Assembly: GCF_003609605.1 (NCBI RefSeq)
Contig: NZ_MCHY01000006.1
Coordinates: 372,001 to 436,000, forward strand
Length of the DNA stretch: 64,000 bases
Source of the DNA: Ammoniphilus oxalaticus
GTDB lineage: Bacteria; Bacillota; Bacilli; Aneurinibacillales; RAOX-1
Direction: 5' to 3'
Shown: positions 52,239 through 61,872 of the stretch, piece after piece
How the letters are laid out: each line of letters opens with the position of its first letter
Position numbering within the stretch: the first letter of the stretch is position 1
Translations under genes and position numbers: made by a program
The notes under the pieces: generated by a model
What the model was told of the DNA's origin: nothing
Database searches by the model: none
What the model saw: only the letters and a program-made list of their open reading frames with translations

Positions 52239-54071
52239 TTAAATTTCAATGCCTTCCAAACTAGCGCCTTTTACGAACAATCTTTCGATGTTCTTTTCCA
52301 CCGTTGGATCGGGAATTAATGGCGGCGCGTGATGTGGCTTAATGCGAGCGTCAATGATCACATTGTCGCACGACCAATGCTTGTGTTCGTAAAAACTGTT
52401 GACTCCATACATGTCATGCGACGGGTTGCTGCGGGTAAAGGTCGCCCAGAGGAAATTTTTGATCGTCGCGCTCAAAAACGTACTGTCATCGCACAAAATA
52501 ATCATCGGGCATGAATCAGGCGCTCCTTTTTCGGCAATTGCCTTGCTCAACCCTTGCAACTCTTGTTCAGCTTTTTCATAATCGACAAAGGCGGGTCCTT
52601 GAATCGAGACGATCCCTGGCATGACCAACCGCGCATTTTCAAAACCGCGTATTTCTTTTAACGCGTCGGGGACTTCGCGGCATAATTCACGCTTTTTATC
52701 CCCATAGGCAGCGAATACGACTTTACTGCCGCTATTTAAACCTGGCCCGGTGTAATCCAATGTATCGATCGTTGTATTCGTGTGAAAATGGAGATCGCGT
52801 CGCAGGTCGATTCGTTCCAATATATACGTTAGAAAATCCACTTCCTGATTCGTGTCTAACGGTCGCATATCCTCAGCTGTGATGAACAGGTATTTGGCCA
52901 AGCTGAGTTGCCCCGTTCCTAAAATCCGATTCGCCAACGTGAGCAATTCGCTTGGTTGCTTCACTTCCTCAAAAGGGGTGTAGCGTTCGCTTCCAATCGC
53001 AAATAGCAACGGATGTACACCAGCCGCATCAACGGCATGCACTTCTTTCACTCCTGGAATATCTTGTCTGATCGCATCACCCGTCATCTCATGGATGAGC
53101 GCTCCAAACGAGGTGTCTTCTTGCGGCGGTCTGCCCACGACGGTAAATGGCCAAATCGCATTCGGTTTGGCATACACTTTTTTTACTCTCATTAGCGGGA
53201 AGTTGTGTGTCAAGCTGTAATAGCCTAAATGGTCGCCGAACGGACCTTCGGGTTTGACTTCATCAGGATAAATATCGCCCGTGATCACAAAATCGGCATC
53301 ATTGCTAATGCAGTAGCCATCGACATAACTGTAACGGAACCGACGTCCCGCCAGTAATCCCGCAAAAGTAATTTCGCTCATCCCTTCGGGCAACGGCATA
53401 ATCGACGCTAACGTATGGGCGGGTGGACCCCCGACAAAAATACTTGCCTTGAGCGGTTCGCCGCGTTTGTTCGCTTTGTCTTGGTGGATCCCAATGCCAC
53501 GGTGAATCTGGTAGTGCATCCCAATTTCTTGATCCAACTCGTACTCATTGCCATTCATTTGGGCGCGGTACATCCCCAAGTTTGAATTCATAATTCCAGG
53601 TTTATCTGGATCTTCTGTATACACTTGGGGCAAGGTCATGAACGCGCCGCCATCCATCGGCCAGTGGTGTATCAGCGGTAGGTCGGAAATGTTGACTTCA
53701 TGTTCGGTAACGGGTAGACCACCTGTTCTTTTTAAAGGCAACGCTTTTAGGGCCGCAAATCCATTTGGAATATGGGCAAGCGGTTTTTTGAACGCTTTGA
53801 CTGGATCGTTGCGCAACTTGATCACTTTCTGCACCGCATCCAACGTATGCCGAAAAATAAATTTACTGCGCTCCATCGTTCCAAACAAGTTCGATGCGGC
53901 TCGAAATTTCGACCCTTTTACATTTTCAAACAACAATGCCGGACCGCCAGCCTCATATACTTTGAGGTGAATCGCAGCCATTTCAAGATAAGGATCCACT
54001 TCCTCGCGAATCCGAACCAAATGTCCATTTTCTTCTAAGTCCGCAATGCATTCTTCTAAACTGCGATACAT
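52239..54071 (-). CDS. UbiD-family decarboxylase
   Basis: 610 residues. YRSLEECIADLEENGHLVRI opens the family; PEGPFGDHLGYYS holds the catalytic Glu and Asp positions, with GMHYQIHRGIGIHQ in the prFMN-binding domain. The C-terminal ~120 residues extend beyond the shortest family members. UbiD enzymes decarboxylate aromatic or unsaturated acids using prenylated FMN from a UbiX partner, which is not beside it. Candidates include quinone biosynthesis or aromatic acid breakdown; the sequence does not decide. Confidence 0.88.
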   Translation of the reverse strand: MYRSLEECIADLEENGHLVRIREEVDPYLEMAAIHLKVYEAGGPALLFENVKGSKFRAASNLFGTMERSKFIFRHTLDAVQKVIKLRNDPVKAFKKPLAHIPNGFAALKALPLKRTGGLPVTEHEVNISDLPLIHHWPMDGGAFMTLPQVYTEDPDKPGIMNSNLGMYRAQMNGNEYELDQEIGMHYQIHRGIGIHQDKANKRGEPLKASIFVGGPPAHTLASIMPLPEGMSEITFAGLLAGRRFRYSYVDGYCISNDADFVITGDIYPDEVKPEGPFGDHLGYYSLTHNFPLMRVKKVYAKPNAIWPFTVVGRPPQEDTSFGALIHEMTGDAIRQDIPGVKEVHAVDAAGVHPLLFAIGSERYTPFEEVKQPSELLTLANRILGTGQLSLAKYLFITAEDMRPLDTNQEVDFLTYILERIDLRRDLHFHTNTTIDTLDYTGPGLNSGSKVVFAAYGDKKRELCREVPDALKEIRGFENARLVMPGIVSIQGPAFVDYEKAEQELQGLSKAIAEKGAPDSCPMIILCDDSTFLSATIKNFLWATFTRSNPSHDMYGVNSFYEHKHWSCDNVIIDARIKPHHAPPLIPDPTVEKNIERLFVKGASLEGIEI

Positions 54072-54379
54072 CTTCTATATACCCCATTCTATTCTCTTTA
54101 TAGTTGTTAGTAGATTCTCAATTACAAGTTAAAACGAAATCAAAGTCGTTGTCAAACAAAGCAATTTTATGGATGCTTTTTGGATGGAAAAGTCGATTTT
54201 TGGTGAGAAGGAGGGAGGTATCTGATTATTAATTGGAAGGGCCCTATAATAAAAACATGATTTGAATGCTAGTTTTGTTTTGTCCTGTCGCCCTGACTGT
54301 ATCCCGAAAAGAATGATCCGATCCTAGGAATTCGTCATATGGTCAAAAATAGGGTCAGATCTGAGGAAATTCTTTGCAG

Positions 54380-54480
54380 AGTTCAAAAAATAGCGGTTAG
54401 GTCACAAAAAGTTGTCGTCAGGTTACAAAATTCCTGCGCTAGGTCCCAAAATTAGCCGCTAGCTCACAAAATCGCGCTGT
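54380..54480. repeat. Short tandem repeat, ~20-bp unit, five degenerate copies
   Basis: Units begin at 54380, 54399, 54420, 54441 and 54461, each a variant of AGGTCACAAAAT followed by eight variable bases rich in GC. Lengths are 19-21. The gap before ubiD (54072-54605) holds this array, a copy of the 52-bp repeat and otherwise no gene. Confidence 0.7.
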
Positions 54481-54544
54481 ATGCTCCTTTTGGAGGAATG
54501 ATTCTAAATAACCTTCATTTAAACACCAGATTCACAAGCGTTTC

Positions 54545-54606
54545 ATGACCGAATCTTGTGCGAACCGTTCGCGTATCAGTTGTGATTGATGCGTTCATGA
54601 CCGAAT
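54545..54606. repeat. One and a fraction units of the 52-bp repeat
   Basis: CATGACCGAAT occurs at 54544 and again at 54596, 52 bases apart; the full unit has GCGAACCGTTCGCGTATCAG and TTGTGATTGATGCG in the same order as at 48909. The second, partial unit runs into the stop codon of the membrane-protein gene. Confidence 0.8.
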
Positions 54607-55007
54607 TAATGACGTCGCGCTTGTCCCATCTGCCTGATCCATGTTGTAAGCAACAAATGAGTGATCCCAACCGCGGATCCAACGACAGCGACCACAATTG
54701 TAACGGGGAGTGGCCATCTTTCTATAACGATGAAGGAATACAAACCGATACTCAACGGATAAAAAAGTAAGCCTATTTTTACAAGTGATTCCAACTCGTA
54801 CTTTTTAAAAAGCAGAAAGATCGTTTGCGATGATACAGATAAGAACAGGATAAAGAAGAGAGGTGCAAACGTGAGAACCGTACAAATGTCATTAAATAGT
54901 ATGAATTCGTCATTGAATGTAGCTGGAGGCCAAAAACGAATCACGCCATAGAACGGAAGCAAGAGAGACACTATAAGCCATATACAATAGAACATCTCGT
55001 ACAACAC
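54606..55007 (-). CDS. Hypothetical four-helix membrane protein
   Basis: 133 residues with four hydrophobic segments (about 5-24, 40-65, 77-95, 100-122) and a short basic end (RQMGQARRH). No motif or family recognised. The stop codon lies where a 52-bp repeat unit begins, so the C-terminus may have been set by repeat insertion. It lies 29 bases after a broken methyltransferase gene on the same strand. Confidence 0.55.
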   Translation of the reverse strand: MLYEMFYCIWLIVSLLLPFYGVIRFWPPATFNDEFILFNDICTVLTFAPLFFILFLSVSSQTIFLLFKKYELESLVKIGLLFYPLSIGLYSFIVIERWPLPVTIVVAVVGSAVGITHLLLTTWIRQMGQARRH

Positions 55008-55036
55008 CCCATATCTTACTTATTGCTTGATCATCA

Positions 55037-55634
55037 TTATTTTTTGATACATACCATAAAAAACAAGGGTTCATCGCGAACAATGCGGACACTGTCAAGA
55101 TAGGGGTCAATTGTTTTTTCGAAAATTAACCCAGTATCTGTGTCAAGCATCGAAATCAAAGGTCTGATCAATCGCTTTTTAAATGATAAATGCCCCGATT
55201 TAGGAGCGAACTTGTCAAATATTAAAAAACCGCTATGACGCTTTTTCACACGAATCATTTCATGTATTGCTTGATCAGCCTTTGCGACAACGGATAAAAT
55301 GAGGCTCCCAATGACTCGATCAAAAAATTCGTCTTCAAATTGAAGGTGTTGGGCATCCATTTCCATGAAGGTAATGGAAGAAGCTTTGAATTTTTGTTCC
55401 GCCTTTTTAATTATATCTCTTGAAAAGTCGAAGGCGGTAATTTCAAAGTTTTGATGTTGGATCAGTTCCAGGTCCGCTCGGTCCCTATTCCAACGAACAA
55501 GCTTTTTTCCCGTGATCGGAGTGGATGTCTGAAACTAGTTCCTTTCTCTTTTTTAAAAAAGCTCCTGAATTAAAGAACAAATCATAATAAGGAGACCGTA
55601 CTTTGTAAATGATTTTATACTCTCTCCTGATCAT
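55037..55634 (-). pseudogene. SAM-dependent methyltransferase with two frameshifts
   Basis: From ATG 55634 the frame reads MIRREYKIIYKVRSPYYDLF to SDIHSDHGKK. It then shifts near the A6 run at about 55512; the next frame holds VGIGT (motif I). A second shift near 55482 leads to ADLELIQHQNFEITAFDFSR, and QHLQFEDEFFDRVIGSLILS, then KTIDPYLDSVRIVRDEP to 55037. Each shift is explained by loss of one base (598 bases against 600 expected). The gene would be about 199 residues, of the UbiE/phospholipid-N-methyltransferase-like group. Sequencing error cannot be excluded. Confidence 0.7.
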
Positions 55635-55814
55635 CTCTATATAAGTGAAGCCTTCGTATTTTATTGTATATTATATGCCATCTGATAGGGGAAAATGGAA
55701 GACAAAAAGAAGTAGCCCCCTTTTGAACGAGCAAGGAGTCTACTTCCACCGAGTGAAAGGTTTTTATCTAATAGATTGGGTACGAATCTTGGACCATCCC
55801 CTCCGCATCGCTTC

Positions 55815-58052
55815 TTAAATTCTGGACTTTTGCAATCGAAGCGCGTTGAGGACGACTGAGACAGAACTAAAAGCCATCACAGCCCCTGCCAACCAAGGGG
55901 CTAATAAGCCGAACATTGCAAAAGGGATGCAAATCAGATTATAGAGAAAGGCCCAGGCAAAGTTCTGCTTAATGTTGGTCATCGTTGCTTTGCTCAATTT
56001 GACGGCTTCTACCACTTTGCTTAAATCCCCTTTGATCACGGTGATGTCACCCGATTCGATCGCAATGTCGGAACCGGTTCCGATCGCAATCCCAACATCT
56101 GCCACGGTTAAGGCAGGCGCATCATTAATCCCGTCGCCAACCATCACCACTTTTCCCCTTTTTTTCTGCAACGTTTGAATGATTTCGGCCTTCCGCTGCG
56201 GAGGAACGTTCGCTTGAACTTTGTTAATTCCCGTTTTGCGAGCGATCGATTGGGCGGCGGCTTGATTATCGCCTGTCAGCATCATCACGTCGATGCCCAT
56301 TTTTCGTAAACGTGAAATAGCCGAGCACGACGAAGGTTTGAGTTCATCCGCAATGGCGATGATGCCCGCAAAACGCGACTGGATCGCGGCGACGACGACG
56401 GTTTTGCCCGCCCGTTCCAACTTGGTAATCATCCGCTTTGCGTCCCTTGGAATGTGAATCTTTTGTTCCATAAAATAAGTTGGATTCGAAATCAGCGTTT
56501 GTTGACCGTTCACTGTTGCTTGCATTCCATAGCCAGGAATTGCTTCCGCTTGATTCGCTTGCGGAAACTTGACGACTCGTTGTCTTGCAGCGCGCATGAT
56601 CGCATTTGCAATAGGGTGGCCCGAGGCGCTTTCGACGGCCCCGACGATTTCAAAAAAAGCTCGCTCATTTCCATCGTGAACATACGTGTCGGTGACCTGC
56701 GGTTCGCCTTTGGTGATTGTCCCCGTTTTATCCAAGACAATCGTGGTCGCCTTGCCTAACACCTCAAGAAATTTACCTTCTTTAAATAAGATGCCGACTT
56801 GGGCCGCTCGTCCGCTGCCAACCATCACCGAAGTAGGGGTGGCGAGGCCGAGCGCGCACGGACAGGCGATGATGAGGACAGCGATCATTTTTTCGAGAGC
56901 AGAGCTCAGCGTTGCGGGTTCGAGTAGTAGATACGACAGCGCGAAAGTAAGTAGAGCGATGCCGATAATAATCGGGACGAACACGCCCGTAATTTTATCG
57001 GCAATCTGCTGAATTGGCGCTTTCGACGTTTGCGCCTCTTCAACTATGCGAATGATTTGGGACAATGTCGTTTCGGAATCGCGCTTGGTCACTTCGATGA
57101 TCAACGTTCCATTTTGATTCACCGTTCCCGCGTAGACGGAACTGCCGTTCCCTTTTTCAATCGGAATGCTTTCCCCAGTCAACAAGGATTCATCGACCAT
57201 CGAATTCCCTTTCAGAACTTGTCCATCAATCGGTACTTTTTCACCTGATTTCACGATGATCACGTGACCAGGAGCAAGTTGATCGACAGCCAACGGAGAT
57301 TCCGTTCCATCCATTGCGTATAATGTAGCGGTCTTCGTTTGCAGTTGGTACAGTTTTTTGATCGCCTCGGTTGTTTTCATTTTTGCGCGGGCTTCCAATA
57401 ATTTTCCAAGCAAAATAAAAGTAATAATAAAGGCGCTTGTTTCATAAAACAACACGATCGTCTGCGGATCGATTGGTGTATGTAGGGTCGTAAAGGTTAA
57501 ATAATGGCTGTAAAAAAAAGCGGCGGATGTGCTAAGCACGACGAGTGTATCCATGTTGGCGCTGCCACTTTTGAGCGCGAGCCAAGCGCGTTCATAAAAT
57601 TGAAAACCGATGATCAACTGGATCGGAATCGTGATCGCAAATTGGAATAGGGGGTTGAGCAGCAAGGCAGGGATCGTAACAAACGAAGCCCATTGAAAGT
57701 GACTCAACATCGCCCAAGCCAACGGAATGGTTAGCAATGCGGAAACGATGAACTGCCATTTGAGAACAGTCAGTTCATGATGTTTTGTATTGGCTTGTTG
57801 CTCGCCCGCAATGCTCGCTTTGAATCCGATCGACATGATTTTTTGGATGACGTCCTGAATGCTGACGACTTGTTTGTCAAAGGTGATTCGTCCTTTTTCC
57901 GTTGTCAAATTAACTTGAACGCCTTGTACACCGTCCATTTTTGAAACAATTCGTTCGATTCGTGTGGCGCATGCGGCGCAATGCATGCCACTGATCTGGA
58001 TTTGGTCCGTTTCTTTCATGCTCCTTTGTTCACCGCTTTCTACTCCGTTCAT
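55815..58052 (-). CDS. copA: Copper-exporting P1B-type ATPase CopA
   Basis: 745 residues. One N-terminal heavy-metal domain with GMHCAACATR (Cys 25 and 28), eight membrane helices, TGES actuator motif, CPC in ACPCALGLATPTS, phosphorylation site DKTGT, HP motif SGHPIANAI and hinge GDGINDAP. Single heavy-metal domain, shorter than many Bacilli. It exports Cu(I). ATG 58052 is taken; ATG 58019 lies one base after AGGAG, too close. No copZ or csoR adjoins, but ctaG follows directly upstream in transcription order. Confidence 0.93.
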   Translation of the reverse strand: MNGVESGEQRSMKETDQIQISGMHCAACATRIERIVSKMDGVQGVQVNLTTEKGRITFDKQVVSIQDVIQKIMSIGFKASIAGEQQANTKHHELTVLKWQFIVSALLTIPLAWAMLSHFQWASFVTIPALLLNPLFQFAITIPIQLIIGFQFYERAWLALKSGSANMDTLVVLSTSAAFFYSHYLTFTTLHTPIDPQTIVLFYETSAFIITFILLGKLLEARAKMKTTEAIKKLYQLQTKTATLYAMDGTESPLAVDQLAPGHVIIVKSGEKVPIDGQVLKGNSMVDESLLTGESIPIEKGNGSSVYAGTVNQNGTLIIEVTKRDSETTLSQIIRIVEEAQTSKAPIQQIADKITGVFVPIIIGIALLTFALSYLLLEPATLSSALEKMIAVLIIACPCALGLATPTSVMVGSGRAAQVGILFKEGKFLEVLGKATTIVLDKTGTITKGEPQVTDTYVHDGNERAFFEIVGAVESASGHPIANAIMRAARQRVVKFPQANQAEAIPGYGMQATVNGQQTLISNPTYFMEQKIHIPRDAKRMITKLERAGKTVVVAAIQSRFAGIIAIADELKPSSCSAISRLRKMGIDVMMLTGDNQAAAQSIARKTGINKVQANVPPQRKAEIIQTLQKKRGKVVMVGDGINDAPALTVADVGIAIGTGSDIAIESGDITVIKGDLSKVVEAVKLSKATMTNIKQNFAWAFLYNLICIPFAMFGLLAPWLAGAVMAFSSVSVVLNALRLQKSRI

Positions 58053-58111
58053 TTACTAACATCCCTATTAGTAGCAAACGAGCTTTAGAACAAAACGGAC
58101 AAAGCCAAACC

Positions 58112-58930
58112 TCAGCTACCAGTTGAAGTTTGGCCTTTTTTATCCTGATCACGGATCCGTCCCGTCGCCAGCAAGGCGCATTTATGGATTCCGAGCATGA
58201 AAAAACCGGCTGCGATCTGGTCTGTTTTTGTATTAAAAGGAGAAGGAAGGATTCCCATCAACGTCCCGTCTGGTCCACAAAGATGAGCGGTTAATTGAGC
58301 AAGTAAAGGGTTACTCGTTCCGTCAAGAAACGCGCTGAAAATGAACAAGGAACAGGCAGGCATCAACAGCATCCCACTTAAAAAAGCATATCGTTTTCTG
58401 CGATCAGGACAAAGACGTTGAGCTGGATCCGGGGTAACAATCGGCCACCACATCCCTACGGCTAAGCAAAACAACAGTGTCGTGTAGCTTTTGTGGAACA
58501 AGGGATGTTGGAGGATGAAAGTTAACACAATCGGAAAATGGTAGATAAATAGCAAGATGGAGAAGATAACTAAGGAATTGCGCGCTGTACTCATTTTATT
58601 GATGGAAGGATGGATGAATCGAATTTTGGGTCGGAATTGAAACAACGCGTTTGGGATGCCTAGTAAAAAGAGTGGGGGAATCACAAAGTAAAAGATGCTC
58701 ATTTGGATCATGTGTAAACTAAAGGACAGGTGACTGATCTTTGTTAGCGGGCTGCCGATCGTGATGTAGAGTAGGCCGAGACTAAGCAAAAAGAAGAGGG
58801 GTTGTTTTGATAAAAGGGAGCCGTCTGTAAATCGCAGAACGAGCAAACCATAGAAGGCGGCGATCCCAATTAAACCAAATAGTAGGGGGAGGTTCCAGAC
58901 TAATTGGCCGATGAGCAACGACTGGATCAT
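58112..58930 (-). CDS. ctaG: Cytochrome c oxidase assembly factor CtaG
   Basis: 272 residues with about seven membrane helices. ISHLSFSLHMIQMSIFYFV and the PPLFLLGIPNALFQ region follow the CtaG_BACSU family, with HKCALLATG near the end. In B. subtilis it is needed for caa3 oxidase CuA assembly. AAGGAGGAG precedes ATG 58930. Gap to copA is 59 bases on the same strand, so both may be one copper unit: supply for oxidase and export. Confidence 0.88.
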   Translation of the reverse strand: MIQSLLIGQLVWNLPLLFGLIGIAAFYGLLVLRFTDGSLLSKQPLFFLLSLGLLYITIGSPLTKISHLSFSLHMIQMSIFYFVIPPLFLLGIPNALFQFRPKIRFIHPSINKMSTARNSLVIFSILLFIYHFPIVLTFILQHPLFHKSYTTLLFCLAVGMWWPIVTPDPAQRLCPDRRKRYAFLSGMLLMPACSLFIFSAFLDGTSNPLLAQLTAHLCGPDGTLMGILPSPFNTKTDQIAAGFFMLGIHKCALLATGRIRDQDKKGQTSTGS

Positions 58931-59072
58931 GTTAAACTCCTCCTTTTCGAGCTAGACGTTACATGCTTATGATGAAGCAAGAGAAATATAACAAGAGATT
59001 TTGCCAAAAAGGGATTTGACGTTTAGTATGGAGGAGAAGGTATGCGGGTAAAAAAGGAAAAGGAGCATGACA

Positions 59073-59753
59073 ATGACAGAACGAACAATAACGAGCAAAG
59101 AAATTGTGAATGCGTTTCGTTTTAGACACGCGACAAAGGAATTCGATCCGACCCGAACGATTTCCGACGATGATTTTAACACCATTTTAGAAGCGGCTCG
59201 GCTTTCGCCAAGTTCGTGCGGTTATGAGGCATGGAAATTCCTCGTGGTCCAAAACCGTGAATTCAGAGAAGAATTGAAAGAAATTTCATGGGGAGCCCAG
59301 GGCCAGTTGCCAACGGCAAGCCATTTTGTCATTATTTTGGCAAGAACGATGGAAGATACAAAATACGATTCAGACTATGTGCGCAATCAGATGATTAACG
59401 TGCAAGGCTACCCAGAAGAAGTATTTGAGCAAATTAAAGGAAGCTACAAGGCGTTTCAAGAGGAAGGTCTAAAATTGCTCGAAAATGAACGAACGATGCT
59501 CGATTGGGCAGGGAAGCAAACGTATATTGCTTTGGCAAATATGATGACCGTTGCGGCAATGCTTGGGATCGATTCGTGTCCGATCGAAGGATTCGATCTG
59601 GAAAAGGTTCAGCAGTTGCTTGCGGAAAAAGATTTGCTCGAAGGCGGCAAGTTGGCTGTGTCTGTGATGGTGGCGTTCGGTTATCGCGCGGGTGAGCCGA
59701 AAAGAGAGAAGAGACGAAAACTGATGGAAGAAATTGTACAATGGATTGAATAG
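59073..59753 (+). CDS. Nitroreductase-family NAD(P)H oxidoreductase
   Basis: 226 residues from ATG 59073, seven bases after AAGGAG (ATG 59067 is too close). FRHATKEFDPTRTISDDDF and EAARLSPSSCGYEAWKF (FMN contact) open the fold; ALANMMTVAAMLGIDSCPIEGFD and VMVAFGYRAG complete it. Binds FMN and reduces nitro compounds, quinones or flavin; homologous to YfkO/YodC type. Single-gene unit. Confidence 0.9.
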   Translation: MTERTITSKEIVNAFRFRHATKEFDPTRTISDDDFNTILEAARLSPSSCGYEAWKFLVVQNREFREELKEISWGAQGQLPTASHFVIILARTMEDTKYDSDYVRNQMINVQGYPEEVFEQIKGSYKAFQEEGLKLLENERTMLDWAGKQTYIALANMMTVAAMLGIDSCPIEGFDLEKVQQLLAEKDLLEGGKLAVSVMVAFGYRAGEPKREKRRKLMEEIVQWIE

Positions 59754-59757
59754 TCAA

Positions 59758-59788
59758 AACGAGGAGCCAAGCGCTCTTCGTTTTTTTA
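59758..59788 (+). terminator. Intrinsic terminator after the nitroreductase gene
   Basis: AACGAGGAGC and GCTCTTCGTT arms with a CAAGC loop, then a T run. Confidence 0.85.
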
Positions 59789-59903
59789 TTTTTTATTGGC
59801 GGTGGAGTGGACTGGCGTTTGTCGAAATGAAGCAGGTCTTGTGATAAGATGATTGCCACCCAATTTGGAACTTGTTACACTAAATACCAGGGGGGTGAAG
59901 AAG

Positions 59904-61031
59904 TTGGAGATGATTGAGCAATGGATTAAACCGTATTTGCAAGCGGCAAACGGATGGGAAAATGTAGTCATTGCGATCGGAGTGTTCCTTTTTTCGCTGT
60001 TACTGCGCAAGATCATCATAAAATATGTGTTTCAATTCATTTTAAAGCTGACACATAAAACCAAACAGGAGATCACCACGCAAGTATTCTTGGCCTTTGA
60101 AAAACCGTTACAAGTGATGATGGTGTTGATCGGGATTAAGATCTCACTATCTTTTATCGTTTTAGAACCTGCGACGAACGTGGTCATTACGCGCGCGTTT
60201 CGCTCGGCTATTATCTTGCTGATGACGTGGGGTGTGTTCACCTTAACGGGAGAATCGTCACAGTGGTTACAAGGTATCGCCCGTCGTTTTGACATCGATA
60301 TCGACAAAATTGTGATCCCCTTCTTTTCAAAAATCATCCGTTTTTTCGTGATCGCGTTGGCCATTAGCATTGTGGCTCAAGAGTGGGACTATGAGGTAAC
60401 GGGACTGATTACGGGACTTGGAATCGGTGGTTTGGCGTTTGCTTTTGCGGCCCAAGACGCGATCGGAAATATTTTTGGCGGATTGATCATCATTACGGAA
60501 AAACCGTTCGGGATCGGGGATTGGATCGAAACGCCGAGTGTGGAAGGGACAGTTGAAGACATTACGTTCCGCAGTACGCGGGTACGCACGTTCGGGCAGG
60601 CTTTGGTCACAGTGCCAAATTCAAAACTGGCGAATGAGCCAATTGTGAACTGGAGTAAAATGGGTAAACGCCGTGTTACGTTTACGCTTCGTGTGACGTA
60701 TACGACGCCGCGCGACAAACTGCGAAATTGTGTAGAAAAAATTCGAACGATGCTCCAAGAGCATCCTGAAGTGGACCAGGAAGTATTATTTGCTAACTTT
60801 GATGAATTTGACGACCATGGTTTAGCGATTATCCTCTACTTTTTTACAAAAACAACGAACTGGGGAGAATGGCTGCGCGTCAAAGAAGATTGCAACTTGA
60901 AAATTATGCAAATTCTAGAGGAGGAAGGAGTCACGATCGCATTGCCCAGTACGAGTGTGTACTATGGAAATAATTTGCAAAGTCCGCCTGCGATCGATTG
61001 GAATCCTGATCAGCAAAATAAAACAGGCTAG
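59904..61031 (+). CDS. Mechanosensitive channel of small conductance (MscS family)
   Basis: 375 residues from TTG 59904 with GGGGGTGA a few bases upstream; ATG 59910 is also possible. Four to five membrane helices precede the pore helix ITGLGIGGLAFAFAAQDAIGN and the MscS beta domain FGIGDWIETPSVEGTVEDI with RTFGQALVTVPNSKLANEPIVN. It releases solutes on hypoosmotic shock. The C-terminal tail is short. Confidence 0.9.
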   Translation: MEMIEQWIKPYLQAANGWENVVIAIGVFLFSLLLRKIIIKYVFQFILKLTHKTKQEITTQVFLAFEKPLQVMMVLIGIKISLSFIVLEPATNVVITRAFRSAIILLMTWGVFTLTGESSQWLQGIARRFDIDIDKIVIPFFSKIIRFFVIALAISIVAQEWDYEVTGLITGLGIGGLAFAFAAQDAIGNIFGGLIIITEKPFGIGDWIETPSVEGTVEDITFRSTRVRTFGQALVTVPNSKLANEPIVNWSKMGKRRVTFTLRVTYTTPRDKLRNCVEKIRTMLQEHPEVDQEVLFANFDEFDDHGLAIILYFFTKTTNWGEWLRVKEDCNLKIMQILEEEGVTIALPSTSVYYGNNLQSPPAIDWNPDQQNKTG

Positions 61032-61137
61032 TTATTTAAAAGGAGTGTTCGCATAATCCAGTGTCATGGAGGGAAAATAAACAACTAAAGGAAGTTATTT
61101 TCTTTTTCTCAGGATGGCATTGGAGGTGTGTACGCAA

Positions 61138-61776
61138 ATGGATTTGAGCTTAATTTGGAAAGCAGCGCTCGTTGTTGTCGGCGGCACTTTATTGTTACGG
61201 ATTGCGGGTAGAAAATCGATTTCTCAGATGACCCTCGTTCAAACGGTCATCATGATCGGGATCGGGTCGTTGTTAGTGCAGCCGATCGTTGGAAAAAATA
61301 TTTGGGCGACATTCGCGGTCGGTTTCGTGTTAGTGCTTACACAGATTGCGATGGAATACTTGGAAGTTAAATCGGACGCCTTTGAAAAACTGGTGACAGG
61401 TCAAGCGATTTCACTCATTGAAAACGGGCAAATTGTAGAAAAGAATTTAAAGAAGTTGAGGTTAACCGTTGATCAACTGGAAATGCAATTGAGGCAGGTC
61501 AATGTTGCGAAAGTGGGCGATGTGCAATGGGCAACGTTGGAGCCGAATGGTAAAATGGGTTACATGTTAAAAGAGAAAGCGCAGCCCGCGACCAAAGAGG
61601 ATATTCAAGACGTACTGAATTTGATCAACGAGAGATTGCCATATATTCGATTGGCTGACGAACAAAATCGGCTTGTTTCGAAGCCGATTGTTCCGCAAAG
61701 TGAATCAGGGGAAAACATCTTTACGGAAGTCGTTCACAAAGGGCATGATGAACCGCCTCCGCAACGATTGCAATAG
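61138..61776 (+). CDS. YetF/DUF421 family membrane protein
   Basis: 212 residues from ATG 61138 (GGAGGT ten bases upstream). Three membrane helices in the first 75 residues (with RIAGRKSISQMTLVQTVIMI), then a cytoplasmic domain LVTGQAISLIENGQIVEKNL and LKKLRLTVDQLEMQLRQ. Family length and order match DUF421 proteins, often linked to spore or membrane stress. Function is not known. Followed by a terminator. Confidence 0.88.
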   Translation: MDLSLIWKAALVVVGGTLLLRIAGRKSISQMTLVQTVIMIGIGSLLVQPIVGKNIWATFAVGFVLVLTQIAMEYLEVKSDAFEKLVTGQAISLIENGQIVEKNLKKLRLTVDQLEMQLRQVNVAKVGDVQWATLEPNGKMGYMLKEKAQPATKEDIQDVLNLINERLPYIRLADEQNRLVSKPIVPQSESGENIFTEVVHKGHDEPPPQRLQ

Positions 61777-61777
61777 T

Positions 61778-61815
61778 CAACGGTGAGCAGTTGAGCTGCT
61801 CCCGTTGCTTTTTTT
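61778..61815 (+). terminator. Intrinsic terminator after the YetF gene
   Basis: CAACGG-GAGCAG and CTGCTC-CCGTTG arms with TTGA loop and T run. Confidence 0.8.
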
Positions 61816-61872
61816 CGATCTTTTTCAGAAGCGCGCGGGTGAGAATGAATGGGTTGGGGGAGGGATAGAGGT

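Noticed and set aside
58104-58140. Terminator between copA and ctaG
   Set aside because: GCCAAAC/GTTTGGC has its T run on the plus strand and overlaps the ctaG stop; for the minus-strand genes it is a poor terminator.
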